Positions 37,801-47,780 of a DNA stretch of 64,000 nt are shown piece by piece (the stretch's first letter is position 1; each line of letters starts with the position of its first letter). The notes below the pieces were generated by a model. That model searched no databases, had not been told where the DNA came from, and worked only from the letters and a program-made list of their open reading frames with translations. The position numbers and the translations under genes were made by a program. Source of the stretch: Ascoidea rubescens DSM 1968 (taxonomy: Eukaryota; Ascomycota; Saccharomycetes; Ascoideales; Ascoideaceae); assembly GCF_001661345.1 (NCBI RefSeq), contig NW_017962916.1, positions 71,369 through 135,368 of the forward strand, in the 5' to 3' direction.

Positions 37801-39560
37801 TCGAATGCAAAGAAAGTTTTTATTTACAAGAAAAAATGTTAAAAGAAAAACTTGAAAAATTATTAAAACTGTTTTCTTTTAATAAAGATTTTGATATCAA
37901 AATAATGTATTATCTAATGCAAAAAATTATAAATAATAAAAACCGATTTAAAAAATATAAGACTTTGATAATGGATATAATACTATCAAGAGAACTATCT
38001 TCAAAGTTTGATAAAGACAAAGTGATTAAAATATTGGAACATTTTGATGAAAAAGAGAAAACCGATAATGTTTTTCAAGAGGTTAATAGGACCCATTCTG
38101 GAGTTTCCAATATTATAAACTATGAAAATTTGAATTGTTATAATGCTAAAATTCTTTATCTTGAATTTTTAATTTCAACAAAAGCTAATTTGACCGATGA
38201 TATAAAAAATGATTTGTTGATGGAATATGTTAATTATATTAGATTTTTTTTGGAGAAAGAACAAGAACTTGAAACAAACCCAAATTCTGCTTCTGAATTA
38301 AATTCTGATTCTCTGAATGTTAAACAATTAAAAACAGCACCTGCAAGTCTTATACCAAATTCGCCCAAACTGAATTTATGGTCAAGAGGAATCAGGAGAA
38401 AATCAACTAGTGCAGTGGCTAATAAAGAAGCTAAAACCGAAGAAAATTCAAATAATAAGGACATGAACAAGATTAAGGGTACTATAAAAGCAAGACCTGA
38501 AAAATACCGAATTCGATTTGTTGTTTCTAACATTATCAGGAGATATAAAGAAAAATATGATCAATTTCCAAAAATAACATTTTGCAAGTTTTTATCTTTT
38601 GAGAATAAAATGATGCAAAAACAACAATACGGGTTGCTTTTAAGGAATAATGGGAGTGATGATGATGGAAATAATTTTGGTATTATCTTGAAGTTTATTG
38701 ATTATTATTTTAAAATTATTGACTCAATTTATAATAATTTTTCAAAAGATTATGATGAGGAAATTTTGAAAAAATATAGAAACGAAATTTTTAATGGCAC
38801 ATTTGGGCCAGGTTCTGATGATGGATTAAATATTCTAATTGCAATATATAAGATATTAAAGCCTTTTGAAGAATTTTGTTTATATATATTGGCAGTTATT
38901 GAACTAAAATTGAGAGATTTTGATGGAGTTATTAAAAAATTATGTGATTTGAATGATTTTACAACTGTTGAATTATTTGCAAATACATGTGGGATTGTTT
39001 TGGATATTAATCATTCTGAAGATTTTGAATTGAATGGGAAAGAGATTTTATATCCAAATGAAAATCTTAAAGTTGATTCTAAAGTTCAGGAACACCTTTT
39101 TGAAATAATATTTGATAATTATTTAAAGAAATATGAGAGTAGTAATGAAAAAAACAAAAATAACAAAGAAAATTTAATGCAATTAATTGAGGTTTTTTTA
39201 TTTAATTATAGTTATTATCTTGATTTAATAATGATATTAAACAAGATTCCAAATGAGTTATCTATCAAGTTTTTAAACAAAATTTTGATTAAAAATATTA
39301 CTAATATAAATAATTTGTATAATTTTAGTGTAATGAAAAAAAGTTTAGCTCGAAGTGAGTTAAGATATTATGAGAATATCTTTAATGATTTTAAAGAAGT
39401 TCCTAAAAAGTCATCAATTGAAAAAGATACTACACCTGGAACAAATAAACAAGACAATGTGGGAGATTCAAATAAAGACGATAAAAGCAACAAGAATATA
39501 AAGAAAAATAAAGTGAAATCAATTTTAATAAAAAGAACAAATACTGATACAGATACATAG
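34815..39560 (+). CDS. VPS3: CORVET tethering complex subunit Vps3
   Basis: 1581 residues, larger than S. cerevisiae Vps3 (1011). Vps3 binds Rab5/Vps21 and tethers endosomes as the CORVET-specific counterpart of HOPS Vam6/Vps39. An acidic-basic low-complexity head (about 30-70, repeated SKDD/LKDD units) precedes a CNH/propeller region from about 172. There the order IYIGTSKGEILHYY, PILKMLILPSIKK, LPELSPANIGRLKDIND, RKLSYTLVSTETNYDLIDL, FQKIPLFPLS, ENEFLVSC and GTLAWSSYPSNIEVDFPF matches S. cerevisiae Vps3 block by block. The remainder is helical repeat with Asn/Lys-rich insertions. A basic, Lys-rich tail ends the protein. Much of the extra length is in low-complexity loops. It converges on the carrier gene with 128 bases between stops. 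Confidence 0.92.
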   Translation: MPEEINSLKDDIPSTLSDKDNTVSGAQISKDDSKDDSKDELIDNSKQNSKEDLKGDLKDDLKDGAVSASNNNNKDNDMKDNKIDKGTNDKLLIHNTSHEHSKNESAPINENAKAKNDIKISISSGPYILKNIIETIKVDDENELPSSDPVSDDLPNKSFFPEPSYPTSIESYLSNIYIGTSKGEILHYYYIDETTGYILISRTKFSDSTEKASKKNKKSKPKEPKPILKMLILPSIKKIVVQSGSIISLFMLPELSPANIGRLKDINDFTLDFNSLNKLSNDPLISQQIIKTFNDNHDNFVPVVLFTKKLIRIVLISATSIKLLKDVNYPNVLKGLRKLSYTLVSTETNYDLIDLNNFQKIPLFPLSASNVDNSFNSEILPIIKNINENEFLVSCSSGSNISEPSMGLSINLNGDICRGTLAWSSYPSNIEVDFPFCIAAFQSTKPDTTSNYEILINSLYDQTLLQTISFLDSKILISKSFKTFPINISSGLTNSNSKNEKSFFLKLLSIILKVPITTQKLILKDLDKLAKNKNDHFEHHDCFFIAKDLSSRIILSNLSNIIVYGSRIGVNVLYRKPFLIRIFQLLNEMLITVNKDITTDTIKANKISELIFNLEEEFHSIITDLKLLISDYIKNEKQVDLINMLLKHGTLNNNEFSFRSIVKNQIDSTLDNSYSPPNSPSTNPLTKDMSKDMILAENLDNADLRIKLLHFEITKTLICSLYLLNIIFSHNPSFVDKAFEFWTENHLSLDRLIFSIKSIKDNIKLSDSNKKALLIFSKLNNSLDPRFLIYFLLRINNLDKKNFNSKISKDSRIKSGNNSGFFDFSCYKKYLDLDKIFYFNSISEIVECIITKYQKNSFKNNHRDFLQKFQNFYKIILQDWLDKRNELKMVFTADKKDDSFYSVFPILTNLSIAFEDITKYIEIGLLLHFLKDMNDDSKKSDLDLKTFLNKNLICSLKIAQEILKESNKIDFLLELLENKGQIQTEYYWDLVFDSIIECKESFYLQEKMLKEKLEKLLKLFSFNKDFDIKIMYYLMQKIINNKNRFKKYKTLIMDIILSRELSSKFDKDKVIKILEHFDEKEKTDNVFQEVNRTHSGVSNIINYENLNCYNAKILYLEFLISTKANLTDDIKNDLLMEYVNYIRFFLEKEQELETNPNSASELNSDSLNVKQLKTAPASLIPNSPKLNLWSRGIRRKSTSAVANKEAKTEENSNNKDMNKIKGTIKARPEKYRIRFVVSNIIRRYKEKYDQFPKITFCKFLSFENKMMQKQQYGLLLRNNGSDDDGNNFGIILKFIDYYFKIIDSIYNNFSKDYDEEILKKYRNEIFNGTFGPGSDDGLNILIAIYKILKPFEEFCLYILAVIELKLRDFDGVIKKLCDLNDFTTVELFANTCGIVLDINHSEDFELNGKEILYPNENLKVDSKVQEHLFEIIFDNYLKKYESSNEKNKNNKENLMQLIEVFLFNYSYYLDLIMILNKIPNELSIKFLNKILIKNITNINNLYNFSVMKKSLARSELRYYENIFNDFKEVPKKSSIEKDTTPGTNKQDNVGDSNKDDKSNKNIKKNKVKSILIKRTNTDTDT

Positions 39561-39688
39561 TATAATAAATACAATAAATATAATAAACGTGAATATTGAA
39601 GATAAAAAAAAGGAGTTGATGATTATTATAACAAAAAAAAAACGGCAACAGAGTCTATAGTATTAATGATATCATGAGATTAATCGTG

Positions 39689-40540
39689 TTATAAATATTT
39701 CATTACAAATTCAAATGCTGTTATACCGGCTGCATTTGCAGGAAAAGATCTTAAAATTGAAGGGCCAAAACCTTTAAAGAAGCCCATTATCCCTCTATTT
39801 TTATAAACATATTTGACAACATTTAGAATGTTATTTTTGAAAACCGGATTTTGAATATTATCAGTCATTATAATCTGTCTAATAACGTCAGCAGGATAAC
39901 CAACAGACCAAAAAACAATTGAGCTTAAACCACCGGCCCAAAAATTTATTGAAATTGTAGATAAATTTGTATTGTTATTGAAATAATTTTTGAAAGATTC
40001 ATAAGATCCCCACCAAGCTGCAGAAGCTGATCTGAATAAAAGAGTTGAAGGTAAACCGGAATATAAACCTTTTAAACCCTTCAATTTGTATATGGTAGTA
40101 GCGCAATCAATTGGCCCAGTGAATTTTTTTGAGTGAGAATCATATTGAATTTGTAATCTTGACTTAATTTGTTCTAAAGGAGCAGAGATTATCGAAACAG
40201 TCCAACCTGACATTGCACCAGCAATACAATGACCGAATAAAGGCAAAGTTTTATAATCATTATAAAAATTTTGTTTCAAAAAATATCTATATTGATGTAG
40301 AGAGCCCAAGGTTATCGAGTCCATGATTATCCAGCTTAACATAGAAGGAGTACAGCCTTTATAAAACCCATTTAATTTTTCGTTTTTATAGGTAACCATT
40401 GCAGCATCCAAGGGACCTTTAAATCTCTTTTCGGAGGTTTGCATACGAACTTTGATGGTATCAAAAGGATGCCCCACCAAAGTTTCAGCAGCTCCATAGA
40501 AAACCCCTCCAATAAAAGCATTAGAACTATCCGGCAACAT
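39689..40540 (-). CDS. Mitochondrial carrier of the carnitine/ornithine-like clade
   Basis: 283 residues from the first ATG (40540); the frame reaches 40555 only from a TTG and is stopped just upstream. It shows three carrier repeats with signatures HPFDTIKVRMQ, APLEQIKSRLQ and YPADVIRQ. The endings YKGCTPSMLSW, YSGLPSTLLFRS and FKGFGPSILRSFPANAA are carrier-typical. The SFPANAAGITAFE ending and the HPFDTIKVR/PADV signatures resemble the carnitine-acylcarnitine and ornithine (Crc1, Ort1) branch. Repeat 2 has SITLGSLHQYRYF, which I cannot match to a defined substrate. The substrate is therefore unknown; the location is the inner mitochondrial membrane. Confidence 0.88.
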   Translation of the reverse strand: MLPDSSNAFIGGVFYGAAETLVGHPFDTIKVRMQTSEKRFKGPLDAAMVTYKNEKLNGFYKGCTPSMLSWIIMDSITLGSLHQYRYFLKQNFYNDYKTLPLFGHCIAGAMSGWTVSIISAPLEQIKSRLQIQYDSHSKKFTGPIDCATTIYKLKGLKGLYSGLPSTLLFRSASAAWWGSYESFKNYFNNNTNLSTISINFWAGGLSSIVFWSVGYPADVIRQIIMTDNIQNPVFKNNILNVVKYVYKNRGIMGFFKGFGPSILRSFPANAAGITAFEFVMKYL

Positions 40541-41198
40541 ATTTGAAGAATTCAAAGTAATTAACTAATTCGCAAACTGAAACTGAAGAAAAGCCAGAGT
40601 GAAGACAGAGAAGTTTGGACAGGAAACAAAGAAAACCCCAGGAAAAGCAAAACACATGATGAAAAGCACCAATTGTTATACAAAATGGAGTGCAACAGCA
40701 AATTGAAAACCATTGCAGACTGGAAAAGACAGCATCGTCAATATTCCAGCAAAAAGTTGTGAGTAGCCAACTCAATCTGAGCGATGTTGAGTTTTATTTC
40801 CTCTGATCATGAAGCGGTGATAACATCGGGAAGAGAACTGGGAAAACGGGAAGCGAGCCCCGTCGGCAGTGCTTGCTAGGATCCACAGCACTGGTTGGGA
40901 ACTGTGTTTCCACTGATAAGGATCTGGAAAATTACCGCTGTTTTGGTTCTGCGCCACAAGTACATGTGCCACTTTTGCATAGAAAAATGTAGAATTATTC
41001 AACTCTAAATGGAAAAATCTAACAAAATACTAACCACAAAAATATATAAATCGTAAAAAAGTAATCCAAAAAAATAATAGTGTAATATTTCTAAAACAAT
41101 GTTTGATGCAAATGGCAACTTAGCACGAACATGCTTTCATATAATCATAAAACATAACAAAAACACAAAAATAAACCATTGTGGTTCCAAGGATAAGA
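40541..41198. other. Carrier promoter and GDB1 3' flank
   Basis: 658 bases. A small GC-rich patch lies at about 40820-40935. The rest is AT-rich. No gene is seen; short frames on the minus strand (40527-40775, 40772-41002) have no support. Confidence 0.5.
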
Positions 41199-44100
41199 TT
41201 ATTTCTTATTCTCAAGCCTCCAAATATCGTAATAAAGATCAACTAAACATGAAGCACTCCAAGCTTGAGTAGGCGAGGAATCATCACAGAGGTTACCGTC
41301 TTTGTTGGTTAGCTCTGTTAATCCTGCCCAAGAACTTTCTCTCAACCATTTTTTATGTCCTTTTAATTTGGAACTTAGAAATTGCTGCAAATCTTCTGAT
41401 GGAATAGTTCCTCCTTTGGCCTTTATATCAACAGCGTAAAAATGCGCATATGCTCTAAGGAAATACCCAAAAACCCAAACCCACTCGGGCCCTTGATGAT
41501 AATTACGACCTTTTGAAGTCGCAAAATCTTCATTGTCTAGCCAATTAACATAATATGGCCTATAATTCAAGTCTGAAGGATCTAGCGTTCTCATACCAAC
41601 TGGTCCAGCAATAACATCATCTGCAATTTTTAATGCCTTTAGTGCAAATGAAGGTGTAAACAATTCTGGTGCCACCACCATTGCAATTGGAAAATTAGGT
41701 CTCAATTGGTAATCTTCATATGGTTTGCCTGACTTGAAAAGATCCTTGTAAATTCCTCTTCTATTCACAATGTTAGGTTTTATTTCATAGTCCACGTCAT
41801 CTTTTGATTCAAGTGGAATATAAAAACATTTTTCAAAATTGCTTTGAACAAGATCATTCCATTCACTAAACGTGATTTCTTTATCATCTTGAGTAGTCAC
41901 TTTAGAATAAGGGAATAAACCTTTCTTATTTAAATCCACAACAAATCTCAAGGCACTTTTTAATAAACCGTTGATCTCGACCGGTGCTCCATCTCTTGGT
42001 GTTCCTGGGATTCCTTTATTGTGTGCTCTTTCACTTTCTCCCATTTTGTCCATCCAGGTTCCACAATTGAGCTGTGAGCCACCATGGACTAATCCGGTAG
42101 ACCAATCCACATGCACTTCAACATTAAACCCTTCATCCTTCATTTGTGAATCGAGATTAGGACCAGCATTGGCTTCTCTATACTTGATTCCTTTTGCGTG
42201 ACGCGATAAAATTTCGAAAATAATCTCTTTGATGGACGATGAATAACTAAATGCCTCATCACTATTATAATCAATAAATCGGTCATCGAGTGGAAACCTT
42301 CTTTTGACTTTAATATCTAAAATATCTTCACCATTAGGAGAAAGATCAATGTAGTCTTGAACAGATTGAAGCCAAAACCACACTGCATCTCTAGCATTGT
42401 AACGAGGATTTCTTCCAGCATCTAAAAGATTTGGTATCAACCCATGTTTCAATGTGCTTCCAGCACAAACTATATGCTGTTTGGCATCAGCAAACCGGCC
42501 TGTAGCAAGTAGTAATCCACGAAGTGATATAAAAATATCTCTGCCCCAACATCTCATATAATTTGTACTAAAGTGAGGCAATCCTGCAGCCATACAAGGA
42601 ACCTGTTCAAAAGGCTTTATTGAGGTGGAGTTCATATATCCAACCATTTGAACTGAACACATGGCTAGATTTTGAACAAATAAAGTTCCATGGCTAATAT
42701 GGCTAGACATTATCTTTAATACTCTAAACCTGCAAGCTTCATAAGCAATACCAACCACTAAAGCGAAATAGTGGGGAATAAGAAAAAAGGGCACCTTTTT
42801 AATAGCATTTAATCGAGAAGATAACCACAGTTTAAATTCTTCAAAACCGTCAGTTTTGTTATATTTATTGAGCCTGTTAACAATGTAGTCCAATGCCCAT
42901 TTTCCACTTCTCAAATGAGAACAGATAGGATGAGCTAGGTCATTTTTTCTGATAACGTCTTTTAATACAGAAACCCATCCCTGTAAACCTGCATAAACCA
43001 AATCACCATAGTCGGGAATATTATAAACACTTTCATTTCCACCACTTGAATCTCTTTCTTCTGATTCACAACGAAACAATAAGGCATTCAAGTCATATAA
43101 AGTCAAGTTTTTTGAGGCGGCTATTGCCCCAGTTCGAATATACTGATCTAAACTTTCATCAGCATCGATAATTTTTGTTGATAATAGAGCAATACTTCCT
43201 TGGGGAAAGCAGTTTGGCATGATAATTTTTGTTTCATTTTTGACTGGATCATACTGGAATTGGGGATCATCTAATTTTTCCAAAGTTGTTGGTATTGAAG
43301 TTATTTCAGTATCAGAATATTTATATTCGCCGGTTTTTTTTAAAGCATATGCAAACACAGATTTAGCTCTTGTACCACTAAGATATATGGGAGCAAGATA
43401 TTGATCAGTATCATTAGAAAATTTTGTTCTTGCAATTAAAAACCAGCCATTTCCAGTTTTGGAGTTGACTCTATGCAAAGTTATAAATTGACCTTCATGG
43501 TGGACGTGCATTTGATGGTCATCTATTAGAGTACTTTCATTTGAGATTTCGTCTCTTATTTCGTAGATTTTCTTCTTAACTAGTGAAATACCGGTGTTTG
43601 AAAAGGTGTAGGTTCTTTTCTCATTAACAACGTCTAGCAATTCTGGATAGCATTCATCATAACCAAAAACCGAACCAACAGCACAAGAGCAAAGGGAGAC
43701 TAAAGCAGCATTTGGTAGAGTGTCTTCAACGGTTCTCTTTTGGTTTGGGGTTTCATTATCATGGGTGCAGTCCATAAACAAAGCATGGGGTTCTTGTCTA
43801 GTTACGGTTAATGGTATTTGAATTTCAGATACAAAATCTGAATGTTGAGGATATTGAGAAGGTTCTTTATCACAAGGGTAGGGCAATTCATCTAAAGGAA
43901 GCCAGGTTAAAGAGCCAATGGGCCTACCACCATGTCTATGAACTAGTCTTGATAATTCGCCAACGGACCAAGCTTGCATAGCTTCTCTAATTAGAGAGCA
44001 GATACCCAATCTTTCGACAAATATTCTGTCCATTTCTTCACTACCGGTAAACAATTCAGCAACCACGTAAAGATTTGGGTTTACGTTTCTTGCAACGTCT

Positions 44101-45791
44101 AGTAATTTTTCGCCGACATGAAGAGGAGTTGAGTGGCAATTATCGATTCTAAAGCCATGAAAGATACTTGCACATAACTCAGTGTATTGTATCATTCTTT
44201 TCCACAAGTAAGGGGAGTCTTCAGGTTTTGAGCCATATCTTAATTTGACGCAGTCGCCCCAGATGATGACTTCACGACGTAGATATGCTTTTGTTTTATC
44301 GGAAGCAAAATCCACCAAGGAATCACCATTCCAAATCCAGCCGTTGTTGGCTAGAGCATGTTGTTCGCCAGTTTTTGGGTCTTTAAACCTTGTAAAGTAA
44401 GTTTCTGTTAGAGCACTGAAAGAGGTGATTTCTCCTAGTTTAGGACCATGGGAATCCAATCTTAGAAATTTGATTCTGTTATATAGCTGTTCAAGAATTT
44501 CGCTTACATCGTTATCGTAGATTTTGTAGAAGGGTAGGTTAATTTCGTCTAGGATTTTTCTTGCTTGATCTTTGATTTGGTCTAGGGTTGGGTCATCAAT
44601 TGATAGAGAATTTAGTATGGAAACTAAGACGGATGTGAATTTCTGGGTGTCGAGTTGGTTGTAGTATCTTGTTTTTAGAGCAAAGGGGTTCTTTTTGGAG
44701 TAATTTAAAGTGAATTTTGCTAAATTAGGTAAAGAATTTTTGAAATCTTTTGGCAAGTCGATTGAAAAGAGGTCAGATTTATTTGATTTGTAAAAGTCCA
44801 AGACGTTTGAGATTGAGGATTGAACATCGATGATGTAGAATTGCCATAATTTTAGGCTGCCTAAAACGTGAATTTTAATTCCATCCATGATTTTCAATAG
44901 ATCGTCGACTGAATTGATTATGGTTGGATAACCTAGAGATTTCATTTGATCAGAGAATTCTAGCAAAGCTGAGTCTAGTTCAATTGCAGCAGTTAGATGA
45001 GGAGCAGTTTTAGCGTTATAGCCGACTTCAGGATGGTCTCTGATCCATTGAGAGTTGTTGGCAGTATGGTTCCATACAATGTCGGTCATGGATAGAAGAT
45101 TGTGGTTTTTTTGTAGAGAGGAGACTAGAGATTTGACATCATCAGTTGAATCGAACAAGTTTGGGTCGAATTTGAGCTGATCGTAGATTGAATAGGGAGA
45201 ATTTGATTCACCACGAGATTGAAGAGGAGTGAAATGGATCATGTTGTATTTTTTATCATTTGAAATGTGATTAAAAATGGAGTTCCAGTTTTTTTTGGGG
45301 CCTAGCCATTTTGAGACTAGAGATTGGATTGATATTGAGTTCAAAGGAAGAAACTTGTTGTTTATTGATAGGGTTGGCTGAGCGAAGATATAGAATTTTC
45401 TTGTTGTTTTAATTTCGGAGGAGTTGGGAGGTGAGTAGGAGATGTAGTAATAGAAGGAGCCAGGTTTATAGATGTCTAAATGGATAATTGAGTCGTTTGA
45501 GAAAAAGGTTTGGATATTGTACTTATAAAGTTTATTTCTGTTGAAAGAGATTGAGGACAGAGGAGGGATGTTGGTCCAGATTTTTCCATTTTTTGATATC
45601 GGGGAGGCAGCCGATATCAATAGGTGTAGTTTGAATAAAGGGTTCTGAGAGGGAATTGAATCGAGAGAGGTTGGGAAATTGGAGTTGATTATGGTATCAT
45701 CAGGGGTAGAATTTAGAATTAAGACACCATTAGAAGGCCCATCAGCGATGGGATCTCCCAATGGGCCCAATCTTAAAAGTAGTTCTTTCAT
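41199..45791 (-). CDS. GDB1: Glycogen debranching enzyme
   Basis: 1530 residues, matching S. cerevisiae Gdb1 (1536). It is a bifunctional enzyme that removes glycogen branches: an N-terminal 4-alpha-glucanotransferase (GH13) moves maltosyl/maltotriosyl units, and a C-terminal amylo-1,6-glucosidase (GH133) cuts the remaining branch glucose. GH13 residues are visible in FRIDNCHSTPLH (nucleophile Asp), VVAELFTGSEEMD (acid/base Glu) and DCTHDNETPNQ. The C-terminal half has MRCWGRDIFISLRGLLL, LNCGTWMDKMGES with the expected catalytic Asp, and PEWVWVFGYFLRAY. It is full length and intact, starting at the ATG at 45789-45791. The cytosolic role in glycogen breakdown is known for the family. Confidence 0.97.
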   Translation of the reverse strand: MKELLLRLGPLGDPIADGPSNGVLILNSTPDDTIINSNFPTSLDSIPSQNPLFKLHLLISAASPISKNGKIWTNIPPLSSISFNRNKLYKYNIQTFFSNDSIIHLDIYKPGSFYYYISYSPPNSSEIKTTRKFYIFAQPTLSINNKFLPLNSISIQSLVSKWLGPKKNWNSIFNHISNDKKYNMIHFTPLQSRGESNSPYSIYDQLKFDPNLFDSTDDVKSLVSSLQKNHNLLSMTDIVWNHTANNSQWIRDHPEVGYNAKTAPHLTAAIELDSALLEFSDQMKSLGYPTIINSVDDLLKIMDGIKIHVLGSLKLWQFYIIDVQSSISNVLDFYKSNKSDLFSIDLPKDFKNSLPNLAKFTLNYSKKNPFALKTRYYNQLDTQKFTSVLVSILNSLSIDDPTLDQIKDQARKILDEINLPFYKIYDNDVSEILEQLYNRIKFLRLDSHGPKLGEITSFSALTETYFTRFKDPKTGEQHALANNGWIWNGDSLVDFASDKTKAYLRREVIIWGDCVKLRYGSKPEDSPYLWKRMIQYTELCASIFHGFRIDNCHSTPLHVGEKLLDVARNVNPNLYVVAELFTGSEEMDRIFVERLGICSLIREAMQAWSVGELSRLVHRHGGRPIGSLTWLPLDELPYPCDKEPSQYPQHSDFVSEIQIPLTVTRQEPHALFMDCTHDNETPNQKRTVEDTLPNAALVSLCSCAVGSVFGYDECYPELLDVVNEKRTYTFSNTGISLVKKKIYEIRDEISNESTLIDDHQMHVHHEGQFITLHRVNSKTGNGWFLIARTKFSNDTDQYLAPIYLSGTRAKSVFAYALKKTGEYKYSDTEITSIPTTLEKLDDPQFQYDPVKNETKIIMPNCFPQGSIALLSTKIIDADESLDQYIRTGAIAASKNLTLYDLNALLFRCESEERDSSGGNESVYNIPDYGDLVYAGLQGWVSVLKDVIRKNDLAHPICSHLRSGKWALDYIVNRLNKYNKTDGFEEFKLWLSSRLNAIKKVPFFLIPHYFALVVGIAYEACRFRVLKIMSSHISHGTLFVQNLAMCSVQMVGYMNSTSIKPFEQVPCMAAGLPHFSTNYMRCWGRDIFISLRGLLLATGRFADAKQHIVCAGSTLKHGLIPNLLDAGRNPRYNARDAVWFWLQSVQDYIDLSPNGEDILDIKVKRRFPLDDRFIDYNSDEAFSYSSSIKEIIFEILSRHAKGIKYREANAGPNLDSQMKDEGFNVEVHVDWSTGLVHGGSQLNCGTWMDKMGESERAHNKGIPGTPRDGAPVEINGLLKSALRFVVDLNKKGLFPYSKVTTQDDKEITFSEWNDLVQSNFEKCFYIPLESKDDVDYEIKPNIVNRRGIYKDLFKSGKPYEDYQLRPNFPIAMVVAPELFTPSFALKALKIADDVIAGPVGMRTLDPSDLNYRPYYVNWLDNEDFATSKGRNYHQGPEWVWVFGYFLRAYAHFYAVDIKAKGGTIPSEDLQQFLSSKLKGHKKWLRESSWAGLTELTNKDGNLCDDSSPTQAWSASCLVDLYYDIWRLENKK

Positions 45792-46285
45792 GGAAGAAGT
45801 GAATTAACTTTGAATGATATTTGAAAAAAGAAGGGTGATTTTAGATTTCAAACAATAGAGAAAGGAGAGAGAAACGAAGAAAGGATGCCTAAAAGGATAA
45901 AAAAAAGAAAAGAAAAGAAAAGAAATACGAAAACCAAGACAAAAACTAAGGAATTTATAGAAGATGATAATAAAGAAAGCAACCTTCTCGAGTTGCTCTA
46001 AGATGGATCTGTTAGAGGTAGAAAAGAGTTGCTAATTATGACAGCAAGGCCGGGCAAGCGGTGGGCTGCGTGGTGTTGCAAGGACAGAGGGATATTACGT
46101 AAGACGCGTGTGGTGCTTAGTCAGCGCTACTGTGGGGTAGTAAGTTGCGATGCTAAGTTGTGAAAATAAGTTGCGTGGGCTTGTTGCGCACACTTGTTGC
46201 CGCTAATTAAAAGAAAGAAGAGGAATATATAAATATAGATGTGGAGTGTTAAATTGTATTAGAGATATAAAACATGAAATTAGAG
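45792..46285. other. GDB1 promoter and QCR2 3' flank
   Basis: 494 bases. A purine run (AAAAGAAAAG type) lies at about 45897-45926 and a GC-richer patch at about 46045-46200. No gene seen. Confidence 0.5.
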
Positions 46286-47383
46286 CTAGTTGACCAAATC
46301 ATCAACGCTGGGCAAGGAGGAGGTTCTGCCAACAGTGACGTAGTTGAAATTAGCAGGCAAGCTGAAGGTCGAGATTTCACCAGCACTGGAGATTGTAAAG
46401 GAATCAGAAGGGTTGGTTTCGGCACTCAAGGCAAGGTCCAATTTGGCTAGGTTGGCGAATGGAGATAAGTCGATGCCTGATTTCAAATCAGCAAGCAACG
46501 ATTTGAAATCTTTTGAAAGAGAAGCTGGATCGGTGTCCTTGGCGATCAAAGTGAATAAGCCGGTGTCGTGGAATTTGTACAACGTTGATAGAGTGCTTTT
46601 GTAGTTGAAGTTCAAGTAGGTTGACAAAGTTTGGTAGGCTGGGAACTCATTAGGGGTGACGGGAATACCAATTGAGATGACTTGGTCTGAGTTTTTGGAT
46701 CTGATTTTGGATTGGTATAACGAGTTGTTGTTGAAGGTAACAGTATCGACTAGCTTTTCACCCTTTGGTAGTTCAGAGAAGGCAGAACTTTGAATGAATT
46801 TTAGCAAGTCGTCTTTGTTGATATTGGAGCCGAGGATTTCGATATTTGATTGGGTGTAAGCTGATTTAGAAAAGGCCTGGATATCGTCAATTGAGACTGG
46901 ATCGACTTGGTCGTAGTATAAGGGCTTGTTCAAACCGTTTTTATAGGAAATTTGGAATAGAGACTCTACAGCCTGGAAAATTGAGGATTTGTTTGCAACG
47001 TAGTTGTCGTTCAACGCAGTTGGCAAGACGACTTCATCGTATTCGTGTGGTTTGAAAGAGGTTGAATGAAGGGTGTCGGCAAATTGGTTGACCAAGTATG
47101 GCAAATCCGATTTCTTGAAAGTGGAGGACAAGATGATAGAGTCTCTGGTTAGTGTGGAATTGAAAGTTGCACCTATAAGTTCAGACTCTCTGACGAATCT
47201 CAAGGCTGATTTTTTTGAATTGTTTTGAAAGTTGAATCTAGAAAGCAAGTGAGAGACCCCATCTTTTGGAGCGTATCTTGAGCCTGCATTGATTTTGACG
47301 ACCAAGTGTGATAATGGGCCTTCAGAATCAGTTGCAGTGACTTTCAAGTTTGAAGCAAGAGTGGCATAAGAACGACGGAACAT
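46286..47383 (-). CDS. QCR2: Ubiquinol-cytochrome c reductase core subunit 2
   Basis: 365 residues (S. cerevisiae 368). Core protein of respiratory complex III in the mitochondrial inner membrane, related to the processing peptidases but non-catalytic. The N-terminus MFRRSYATLASNLKV is a typical presequence. The strongest family blocks are INAGSRYAPKDGVSHLLSRFNFQN, SALRFVRESELIGATFNSTLTRD and LPYLVNQFADTL; GIPVTPNEFPAYQTLSTYLNF and FNYVTVGRTSSLPSVDDL follow at the end. No zinc HXXEH motif is seen, as expected. A CCAAT box and a CACGTG word lie upstream. Confidence 0.93.
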   Translation of the reverse strand: MFRRSYATLASNLKVTATDSEGPLSHLVVKINAGSRYAPKDGVSHLLSRFNFQNNSKKSALRFVRESELIGATFNSTLTRDSIILSSTFKKSDLPYLVNQFADTLHSTSFKPHEYDEVVLPTALNDNYVANKSSIFQAVESLFQISYKNGLNKPLYYDQVDPVSIDDIQAFSKSAYTQSNIEILGSNINKDDLLKFIQSSAFSELPKGEKLVDTVTFNNNSLYQSKIRSKNSDQVISIGIPVTPNEFPAYQTLSTYLNFNYKSTLSTLYKFHDTGLFTLIAKDTDPASLSKDFKSLLADLKSGIDLSPFANLAKLDLALSAETNPSDSFTISSAGEISTFSLPANFNYVTVGRTSSLPSVDDLVN

Positions 47384-47634
47384 TTTGCAACTGGGAGTAG
47401 GTTAGGTACGATCTGGAATCTCTATGTTCTATGGTCTCTGTGGGATGCGACGAGTGTTATAACAAGAAAGACAGCTTGAACAAAACCAAATCAGACGAGA
47501 AGAAAGGAAAGTAGACAGTTAAATCTGAAGCTGTTATAGGCCAGAGCTGGATTTTCCAGTTTCCAGCTCTCATCTGGGAAAATAAAATTATTCACGAGTG
47601 GATGTTATTACTATGCTTATTTTAAAGCGCTGCG

Positions 47635-47639
47635 ATTGG
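47635..47639 (-). promoter_or_regulatory. CCAAT box upstream of QCR2
   Basis: ACCAATCG on the QCR2 strand, about 250 bases upstream of its ATG, matching the TNATTGGT-type Hap2/3/5 site except at the outer base. Hap control of respiratory genes is established in yeasts; binding here is inferred. Confidence 0.45.
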
Positions 47640-47710
47640 TTGACGCGCTGGAGCGGGAAGGGTAAGTGCATGTGACTATCACCCGCACCGGTGGGCGGTT
47701 TGAGATTCTG

Positions 47711-47716
47711 CACGTG
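47711..47716 (+). promoter_or_regulatory. CACGTG box between QCR2 and ATG13
   Basis: Perfect CACGTG about 330 bases upstream of QCR2. Cbf1 binds such words in front of QCR genes in some yeasts. Assignment is by sequence only. Confidence 0.4.
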
Positions 47717-47780
47717 CTGCACCGGCCAACAGCGGACCTGCAGCGCTCCGGTGACGGCTTTTTTGACAGCGGAAGGCGGA